Shown here piece after piece: positions 8,231 to 14,659 of a stretch of 33,291 nt of DNA. The notes under the pieces were generated by a model. That model was not told the DNA's origin, did no database searches, and worked only from the letters and a program-made list of their open reading frames with translations. Position numbers and translations under genes: made by a program. How positions within the stretch are numbered: position 1 is the stretch's first letter; every line of letters starts with the position of its first letter. The DNA is from Planctomycetota bacterium (GTDB lineage Bacteria > Planctomycetota > Phycisphaerae > Sedimentisphaerales > Anaerobacaceae), in the NCBI GenBank assembly GCA_013349615.1, contig DUZJ01000036.1, positions 1 to 33,291 of the forward strand, written 5' to 3'.

Positions 8231-9703
8231 TCAAAAAGGCTTGAAAATTGTTTGAGGATTTTCAGAGGTCAATCTGCCATAAAATTCTAAAGCATACCTG
8301 TCTGTCATGCTTGCAATAAAGTCACATATAACTCTTTTCTTGTCTTTGTTCCCTTTGACCGTTTCATAAATTTTTCTGAAATCTTTTGGTAAAAGTGTGC
8401 GGCCTTTTCTCTTTTTGTTTGACACAGCATCAAAAATATCGCCGATAATCTCTTCTGTTCTGAATGCAATTATTTGTACTTTAGGAGATAGTATTTGAGA
8501 TTCATAAACGATATGTTTTAACAATTCTACATTAACAGCTGTTTCCTTCTCCAATTGAACAGTTGATAGAGCTGGAACACTTCGATTTATCTTATCTATA
8601 GATACATTACGAATGGCACGTCCTACTAATTTCGATGTGAAATCGGTTCGGAAATAACCATTCTCTCGAAGAATGGTTGACATAAAGTTAGCAAACCTCA
8701 TCGAGAAAAAATGAAACGATGCCAGTTCTTTTTGTGATAATTTGCCTTTTTTGTCTAAGGCATATGGAGGACCAAAATAGTCTGAGAATATATTATATAT
8801 CCTCTCCAAAACATCATTGTGAGAAAATCTTATCCTAAGCTTCTTTTTGACTTTTTCCGCAACTTTCTTTATAATTACTTTGTCGATTCCAATGATGCCG
8901 AGAGGCGTTGTGAAACCTGCCTTAAAACAATCCTCTAAGTCATATGTTGAATATGCAATATCATCGGCGATGTCCATGATTTGGCATTCTATTGTTTTAA
9001 AGGGACCTTTGTATTTCTTCCCGTTGCAGATGTTATTTTTTATTAACTTCACTATTTGTGTTTCTGTTTTATAATAACCCTTGATTGGACTAATTTTTTC
9101 AATTCCTCCAGCGTTCAACAATTGCTGTCGTTTGTTTTTGTTAAAGGGGATTTCACAGTCATACTTCAAAATAGATGCGATAGATCGACATGTTAAGTCC
9201 AGTCCTATTCTCTGGTCTTTACCGTTCCTGTCTATACCCAAATCAGTATTCTCAATAAGGCGTCTCTTTTCCAATCTTGTTATTAGAAGTAGAGTTTGTG
9301 CATTTCCTTCAAAACCTCCGAAGTCAATCATCTTCGCATCAAGGACTTCTTCACCAAAATGGCCAAAGGGAGGATGGCCAAGATCATGTGCCAATGCGGC
9401 AAATTCGACAATATCAGGTTCGATTCTATAATCTTCTCCATCATTCTCCAAATCACTATTGAGCTTAATTGCGATGGATTTTGCTATCTGGGCTACTTCA
9501 AGAGAGTGTGTCAGTCTGTTTCTGAAGAAATCTGTTTCCTGTTGGGGGAAGAGCTGACTTTTCCCTTGTAAACGACGAAATGAGGGAGAATGAATCAACC
9601 TCCCACAATCCCTCCTCCATGGAGTACGATATTTTTCTTCAGAGAATCTTGGGTCTGGTTTAATTGGTTGTAATCTTTGCGCATCCTTGGCTGAGTAGTA
9701 CAT
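8231..9703 (-). CDS. dgt: dGTPase-like HD-domain triphosphohydrolase
   Basis: Hydrolyses deoxynucleoside triphosphates (classically dGTP) to the nucleoside and triphosphate in the cytoplasm; relatives help control dNTP pools, and some limit phage. At 490 residues it matches the longer dGTPase type. Opening motif RDCGRLIHSPSFRRLQGK is highly typical. HD metal ligands are His66 (NRLTHSLEV), His106-Asp107 (ALAHDLGHPPFGH), and a later Asp in MDIADDIAYS. The region is visibly richer in A and T and in AAA/AAT codons than its neighbours, which suggests acquisition. No clear ribosome binding site precedes the ATG; it may be coupled to the small upstream gene 34 bases away. The nucleotide specificity cannot be read from sequence. 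Confidence 0.92.
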   Translation of the reverse strand: MYYSAKDAQRLQPIKPDPRFSEEKYRTPWRRDCGRLIHSPSFRRLQGKSQLFPQQETDFFRNRLTHSLEVAQIAKSIAIKLNSDLENDGEDYRIEPDIVEFAALAHDLGHPPFGHFGEEVLDAKMIDFGGFEGNAQTLLLITRLEKRRLIENTDLGIDRNGKDQRIGLDLTCRSIASILKYDCEIPFNKNKRQQLLNAGGIEKISPIKGYYKTETQIVKLIKNNICNGKKYKGPFKTIECQIMDIADDIAYSTYDLEDCFKAGFTTPLGIIGIDKVIIKKVAEKVKKKLRIRFSHNDVLERIYNIFSDYFGPPYALDKKGKLSQKELASFHFFSMRFANFMSTILRENGYFRTDFTSKLVGRAIRNVSIDKINRSVPALSTVQLEKETAVNVELLKHIVYESQILSPKVQIIAFRTEEIIGDIFDAVSNKKRKGRTLLPKDFRKIYETVKGNKDKKRVICDFIASMTDRYALEFYGRLTSENPQTIFKPF

Positions 9704-9737
9704 AATTGCTTATGTCCAAGAATTAGAGTAGATCCAT

Positions 9738-9887
9738 CTATTTTTTCTTGGAAAGCACAGCTTTTCCAGACTTGATAGAAACTCTGTAAGAATTTGTGAT
9801 GTCTCGAGGAATGTATGCTTTTTCTATAGCTTTTGTTCTGGCTTCATTTACTACTTTGTCGACTGTTTTATCCTTCATTTTCTTCAT
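9738..9887 (-). CDS. Small basic protein, 49 residues, unknown
   Basis: A short gene with a good start: AGGAG lies five bases before the ATG. The product is Lys/Arg-rich with a MKKMKDKTVDKV start and a SGKAVLSKKK end, with no membrane segment or Cys. It ends 34 bases before the dGTPase-like gene on the same strand and shares its AT-rich composition, so the two were probably gained and are expressed together. I do not recognise the family. The basic charge would suit nucleic-acid or nucleotide binding, but that is only a guess. Confidence 0.6.
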   Translation of the reverse strand: MKKMKDKTVDKVVNEARTKAIEKAYIPRDITNSYRVSIKSGKAVLSKKK

Positions 9888-9912
9888 AACTTCTCCTGCC
9901 AGCTTTTCTCAT

Positions 9913-9941
9913 ATAATGAGTTGTACATTAATGAAAATCAA
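9913..9941 (-). promoter_or_regulatory. Possible sigma-70-like promoter for the small gene and dGTPase
   Basis: On the minus strand TTGATT (9936-9941) and CATTAT (9913-9918) are separated by 17 bases, each matching the consensus hexamer at four of six positions. It lies 25 bases upstream of the small gene's start. The surrounding DNA is AT-rich, so chance matches are likely. Confidence 0.25.
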
Positions 9942-10860
9942 ATAAATCCAATTGTAACGTTAGTAAAAAGTAATTAAGCCTACAAATAATATCAAAAGAT
10001 ACGGACCACGTCAAAACAAGATTCAGTGCTTTTTCCTTTGTGCTGTGTCATACCTACATATCAGGATATTTTGATCTTAACGATGGTTCAACTCAATGAT
10101 AATATCCAACGATATTATACACAATTTTGAACGACACTTCAAGGAAAATCGCCTTAAGTTTCTTTTCTGTAAAGACTTAAGCTCAAATCATCTTCCAAAA
10201 AAATCTTTATAATAGAAAAGATGTGTGGTTTACAGCGCTGTTACCGTGTTAGCCACTTCCTAATTACCTGATAAACTTTTTTCTCTCTGTGCACTCTGCG
10301 GCCCCAAAAAAGCACTTTTTTGGTCATTTTTTTGTCACTTTTGTGCATTTTGTGCCTGTTTTTGACTAATAAAACACCTTTTTCGCCCATTTTGTTGGTT
10401 TAATCCTTTGTGCTCTTATGCCCTTATGCTCTTATGCCTTATGCTCTTGTGCCTTATGCTCTTGTGCCTTATGCTCTTATACCTTCGTGCCGGAGCCTGT
10501 CCGGCGAAGCTGGCATCGCCCAGCGAAGACGGATGCCTTCTGTCTTCTAATGGCGCGTTAACCTGTGCCTTAGGTAAATAGGTAAAAAGGCGCGACCAAA
10601 AGCGGGCATAGTTAAAAGCAAAATCCCAAAAAAATAAAAAAATTTAACTCCTTTGTTACCAATAACTTAATCCTGTAAATCCTGTCAAAAACAAGCCCTT
10701 TTTCGCATCAAACGCGCACATTCGTGCATTTATAGAGGGACAGTTTTTTTGCAGAAGCCCGAATCCCTGCATGTCGTAGGCAGGGAACCAGTTTGAAAAT
10801 TTATTCCTTAGGAAATGGTCAATAACCGTGAAATACGCTATACGCTATACGAGAATCGAA
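9942..10860. other. Long AT-rich intergenic stretch, no credible gene
   Basis: About 900 bases with frequent stops in all frames. Contents: plain AT-rich sequence to about 10260; a low-complexity stretch of T-rich text with repeated TTTTTG and GTGC pieces near 10305-10400; a short tandem repeat at 10409-10484; an A-rich stretch near 10610-10660; and a CCCTGC/GCAGGG hairpin at 10765-10785 followed by ACCAGTTTG, resembling the repeat at 3315-3356. No RNA gene was recognised. Confidence 0.6.
10409..10484 (+). repeat. Degenerate tandem repeat of TTATGCTCTTGTGCC
   Basis: About five imperfect units of roughly 15 bases built from TTATGCTCT and TGCC pieces run without a break. Unit length varies slightly. 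The structure fits replication slippage of a simple sequence; no coding or regulatory role is visible. Confidence 0.75.
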
Positions 10861-11052
10861 AATCCAACTTTAGCTCACTTTAGTCACTTTAGCTCACTCT
10901 TAACTAACCCAAACCGCCTATCCAGTCCAAATTACCAACTACTACCAACGGAGCCTATCCTGAGCGAACCCGAAGGAAACAATGAACTACTCACGAGCAT
11001 CGAGAATCCAACTTTAGCTCACTTTAGGCACTTTAGCTCACTTTTCACTAAC
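10861..11052 (+). repeat. 48-bp direct repeat, 144 bp apart
   Basis: Copies at 10861-10908 and 11005-11052 differ at only about four positions. Each contains two TTTAGCTCACT and a CACTTTAG in between. The 144-base offset is exactly 48 codons, so both give the same peptide pattern (ENPTLAHF.HFSSL.TN) in one frame. Between them, 10953-10976 is a diverged copy of the repeat found inside the S9 lipoprotein gene at 17229-17252. Confidence 0.75.
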
Positions 11053-11097
11053 TTTTCCTCTACATTTGTAGAGAGCGCACTACAAATCGCTCATTTT

Positions 11098-11310
11098 ATG
11101 CAAAACAAACCCAATTTCCAAAAAGACCAAATGAACGTAAGCCGAGTCTCAACAAAGGATTATGCAAAATGGACACTTGGTCAACGCGGGAAAAACAAAC
11201 CCAATTCAAACCCAATTCAAAGCCAATCAAACCCAATTAAAGCCAATAAAATGCCAAAACAAACCCAATACAAACCCAAACAAACCCAATTTCAAAGGAT
11301 GCAGAAGGGC
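11098..11310 (+). repeat. AAACCCAAT-rich repeat element (NKPN-type open frame)
   Basis: Seven AAACCCAA and two AAAGCCAA words occur between 11105 and 11292. In one frame they read MQNKPNF, then NKPNSNPIQSQSNPIKAN and similar Lys/Pro/Asn/Gln text. An eight-base inverted repeat (ATTTGTAG/CTACAAAT, 11064-11087) lies just before. From memory, such NKPN peptides recur among predicted proteins of Phycisphaerae metagenome bins, which would make this a dispersed element; I cannot check that. There is no ribosome binding site and I do not call it a gene. It lies just beyond the 3' end of the aminopeptidase gene. Confidence 0.6.
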
Positions 11311-11385
11311 ATAAATATCGAAGTCAAAGTCAAAGATCCGGCCTTCCGTGGACGGAATCAAAACCAATCCCCCCGCACCCTTCCT

Positions 11386-12783
11386 TTAATCCAAACCACA
11401 AGACGACATTGTTTCGACCTCGCCTATCGTTTTGGGTATCTTTTTACCCAACACCCGGCGGCCGTTTTCCGTAACCAAAACATCGTCTTCTATTCGAATA
11501 CCACCGAAGTCCCTGTATTTTTCAACCTTACCATAGTCGATGAAATCGCTGCACTTCTTCTCTGCCTTCCATCGGTCAATCAGTTCGGGGATGAAATAGA
11601 TTCCGGGCTCTACTGTTATTACAAAACCCGGCTCAAGCGCCCTGCCCAGCCTCAGAGAGCGCCAGCCGAACTCAGGATTTCTTTTGATGGTATCCGTATA
11701 GCCGACATAATCCTCTCCTATGTCTTCCATATCGTGGGTATCGAGTCCCATCGTATGCCCTACTCCGCATTGAAAGAACAGCGTAACGGCGCCGGCGCCG
11801 ACGGCCTCTTCGATATTGCCCTTCATCAATCCCAGGTCCTTCAAGCCCGATGCGAGAATCTTATAGGCCAGATTATGAACATTGCGAAATTCAACGCCCG
11901 GCTTTACAGCTTCAATCGCCTTCTCTTCTGCATCGAGGACAATGCTATAGATTTCCTTTTGTCTCTGGGAAAATTTTCCACTGACGGGAATAGTTCTGGT
12001 GATATCACTGGAATAATGGAGAGCAGATTCGGCGCCGGAATCGTTGACCGCGATGTCGCCTTCTTTCATAATGTTTCCGTAATAATGGTTATGAAGCGTT
12101 TCTCCGTGAACCGAGAAAATAGTAGGGAAAGCAAGCCGACACCCAAGAGACAGAACAAGTCCCTCCATTGCGCCGACAATCTCCCTTTCATACATACCGG
12201 GTCTGGACATTTTCATCGCCAGCGTCTGCATTTCATAGGAAATTTCGAGGGCGGATTCAATCTCGGCGATTTCATCTTCGGTTTTTATAGCTCTTTGCCC
12301 AACAACTGCTTTTATGAGTGTTTCGGAGACGTAGTCATGGACCTGGGCTGGGGCAATTTCGAGCAGTTCGGCGAGCTTGAGGGTGCTCTGGGCCCTGTAT
12401 GGCGGCAGGAAGTGAATTCCTCTGTTTTGGCCGGCGATTTTTTTCAAAGTTCCGTGCAGCCGGTCGAGCGCAGCAGTTTCGGAAATACCAGTACTTTGGC
12501 ATTTCTCTCTCAACGACGGCTGCGGCCCCATCCAGATAATATCATCGACAGTCAGGTCATTGCCGAAGACAACCTCTTTGTCCTGGTCGACGTCGATGAC
12601 GGCTGCCAGACCGGGAAAATCGAGGCCGAAAAAGTACAGAAATGTGCTGTCCTGCCGAAAGGGATATTGGTTGTCAGGATAATTCATTGGAGACTCTTCA
12701 TTGCCCGGAAGCAGAATTATCCCGGAGCCAACCTGTTCCTTCAAGCGTTTCCGTCTTTCGATATATACCTTTTCCGCAAACAT
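11386..12783 (-). CDS. pepP: Xaa-Pro aminopeptidase (M24B metallopeptidase)
   Basis: Releases the N-terminal residue from peptides that have proline second; a dimetal cytosolic enzyme of 465 residues with an N-terminal creatinase-like domain (about 1-165) and a pita-bread catalytic domain. The five metal ligands are readable: Asp248 (VNDSGAES), Asp260 (SSDITRT), His343 (GVGHTMGLDTHD), Glu392 (TVEPGIYF) and Glu432 (GIRIEDDVLV). YPFRQDSTFLYFFG near residue 40 is typical of PepP. No signal peptide is seen. It begins ten bases after the symporter gene, forming the last gene of a peptide-use operon. A 2.2-kb open frame lies on the opposite strand across it, but all conserved features belong to this strand. 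Confidence 0.96.
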   Translation of the reverse strand: MFAEKVYIERRKRLKEQVGSGIILLPGNEESPMNYPDNQYPFRQDSTFLYFFGLDFPGLAAVIDVDQDKEVVFGNDLTVDDIIWMGPQPSLREKCQSTGISETAALDRLHGTLKKIAGQNRGIHFLPPYRAQSTLKLAELLEIAPAQVHDYVSETLIKAVVGQRAIKTEDEIAEIESALEISYEMQTLAMKMSRPGMYEREIVGAMEGLVLSLGCRLAFPTIFSVHGETLHNHYYGNIMKEGDIAVNDSGAESALHYSSDITRTIPVSGKFSQRQKEIYSIVLDAEEKAIEAVKPGVEFRNVHNLAYKILASGLKDLGLMKGNIEEAVGAGAVTLFFQCGVGHTMGLDTHDMEDIGEDYVGYTDTIKRNPEFGWRSLRLGRALEPGFVITVEPGIYFIPELIDRWKAEKKCSDFIDYGKVEKYRDFGGIRIEDDVLVTENGRRVLGKKIPKTIGEVETMSSCGLD

Positions 12784-12793
12784 CTCTTTGTTA

Positions 12794-14623
12794 TTAATGT
12801 TGTTGTCCCTCAGCTACCTCTTTCTTATTCGTGGTACACAGGCTTACGATTATTAGACAAATCACCGACAGTGTTATCGCCGGCAGTACCGCATCCAGCT
12901 TTGCCGGTTCTTGCGGCAAATGGACCTTTATTATTTCTTCCCACAGAAGTGTGGTCACCGTTCCGGCCAGTATCGAAGAAATTGCGCCCGCCTTTGTGGC
13001 CCTTTTCCAGAGCAGGGCCGCCACGAGGCAGGGAGTAACCGCTGAGCCATAAACAGTAAAGGCGTACAAGGCTTTTTCAAATACCGTCGTAGATTCGGAG
13101 AACACACGCGACACCAGCCAGGCGATGATTCCAAAGGTAAGCACCATTAAGCGGCTCATGAAAACGATTCGTTTTTCGGAAGCCTTAGGATTGATGTGAT
13201 TGAGGTAGATGTCCTTAATAAAGGTGGTCGAAGGGACCAAAAGGAACGAATCCGCCGTGGAGATGATAATACCCACTACCGTTATCATAAAGATAATCCC
13301 CAGTGCCTGGGGCATAAAATGCCGGGCCGCGTAAATCAGAATGTAGCGGCCGTTTTCCGGGTCGGGAGTCAAACTCCCCGCGAACCATGCTTCGGCGATT
13401 ATTAATTCTTCTACAAGCAGCGCCAGGAAAATCATAACGATTACGGCGGTGCGTGCGCCCTTGGCGTTTTTGCTGGCGAAAATCCGCTGGTACTGGTTGG
13501 CGTCACCCAACACCAGCAGAAAAACTGGCAACAGGAAGTTAATATAATCTGCAGCACTAAAGACACCGAGCAGCTTCATGTGGCCCGGCTTATCCCCCAT
13601 CATCGCGAACGCCGTTTGCAAACCGCCAAAGCCTCCCGCCTTAATCAGCAATACCGGAAACGCAATCAACAGCGTAACGGTTATAATTATCCCCGTTACA
13701 ATATCCGCAAACGCCAGACTCATAAGCCCCGCCAGCATCGTATAAGCAATGATGAAAATGGCGGCGATTATCGTCGCCCTATGGGCCGTCAGTACCGGTT
13801 CGTGCAGATAGATTTCACCCTCTTTCGGTATTTCAGCTAATCGGTATATTCCGTCGCGCTTCTTAAACCCGTCGTCGTATCCTTCTATTATAACTCGGGT
13901 AAAAGTATTTTCTTTAATCACGCTGATGTTTGTCAGCCGAGTTGTTTTAGCTTTTTCGGAGATGATATCGGTTGACTTAACGACTTTGACGGTAAAGATT
14001 TCCGGCTTCTGCGACCATTTGTCCGAGTCTTTGGCTTTTACATGAAATTTGATCTCCGTTGTTCCGGTCCAGTCTTGTGGAGGCTCATAATGGAAATATC
14101 CTTTACGGACCTGATTCTTGGTGAGGCTGTCTCCGAGAGCGGTCGCCGCTTTTTCTTTCTTACCTGCGATCACCTCCAGCACCATACCGCCGGCGTTAAA
14201 CTGATAGCTGACAATCACCATATAGGCAATCACCAGCGCGACCACCGCCAACAACCGGGCAGTATTGCCGAACCGTCTGCCGATAATCTCCGGCACCGAA
14301 AGGGCCTCGATATTGCGGGCCCGCGTGGCGATAAAGGAAAGCAAAATCATGCCGACAAAAGTTCCAATAGGCAGGAAAAAGGCCGCCATGCCGACTTCAT
14401 AAGTTTTGCCGGCATTGCCCACGATTGAGCCGGTGCCTATCCAAACCGCCAGCATGGTGCAGACCATAATCCAGGGGGAGAGAGTCCTGCCGGCGACGGT
14501 GAAATCCTCTTGAGTCTTGACCTGTCGGGACTTGTAAATCCCGATACCGGCCAGGAGACACAAATACACGAATATGGCAATAAGGTAAGTCATTGCTTCT
14601 GCGTTAAAGGCACTGCCACCCAT
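12794..14623 (-). CDS. Sodium:solute symporter with inserted extramembrane domain
   Basis: An inner-membrane SSS-family transporter (609 residues), related to Na+/proline and Na+/sugar symporters. Family text is clear: EDFTVAGRTLSPWIMVCTMLAVWIG split over residues 40-64 and, near 300, LAGLMSLAFADIVTGIII. Residues about 155-280 form a polar block without membrane segments where relatives have only a short loop. Part of it, GYFHYEPPQDWTGTTEIKF (175-193) followed by TVKV, resembles the G-x-F-x-Y-x-P...W/F-x-G pattern of cadherin/Ig-like bacterial repeats. The start is uncertain: GGAGG is 19 bases before the ATG at 14623, and an ATG at 14593 would begin right at the first membrane helix. Flanked by peptidase genes with 36- and 10-base gaps, it likely imports amino acids or short peptides released by them. 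Confidence 0.92.
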   Translation of the reverse strand: MGGSAFNAEAMTYLIAIFVYLCLLAGIGIYKSRQVKTQEDFTVAGRTLSPWIMVCTMLAVWIGTGSIVGNAGKTYEVGMAAFFLPIGTFVGMILLSFIATRARNIEALSVPEIIGRRFGNTARLLAVVALVIAYMVIVSYQFNAGGMVLEVIAGKKEKAATALGDSLTKNQVRKGYFHYEPPQDWTGTTEIKFHVKAKDSDKWSQKPEIFTVKVVKSTDIISEKAKTTRLTNISVIKENTFTRVIIEGYDDGFKKRDGIYRLAEIPKEGEIYLHEPVLTAHRATIIAAIFIIAYTMLAGLMSLAFADIVTGIIITVTLLIAFPVLLIKAGGFGGLQTAFAMMGDKPGHMKLLGVFSAADYINFLLPVFLLVLGDANQYQRIFASKNAKGARTAVIVMIFLALLVEELIIAEAWFAGSLTPDPENGRYILIYAARHFMPQALGIIFMITVVGIIISTADSFLLVPSTTFIKDIYLNHINPKASEKRIVFMSRLMVLTFGIIAWLVSRVFSESTTVFEKALYAFTVYGSAVTPCLVAALLWKRATKAGAISSILAGTVTTLLWEEIIKVHLPQEPAKLDAVLPAITLSVICLIIVSLCTTNKKEVAEGQQH

Positions 14624-14659
14624 TTGACAAAATAGGTACAGTCCTCCAAATTAAAGAAA

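Noticed and set aside
10409-10484. CRISPR-like array
   Set aside because: The units are contiguous with no unique spacers and vary in length; it is a simple tandem repeat.
10828-13038. 2.2-kb plus-strand open frame (736 codons) across the repeat region and the aminopeptidase gene
   Set aside because: Over most of its length it is antisense to a clearly conserved M24 peptidase gene with all metal ligands; the remainder is repeat sequence. It has no ribosome binding site.
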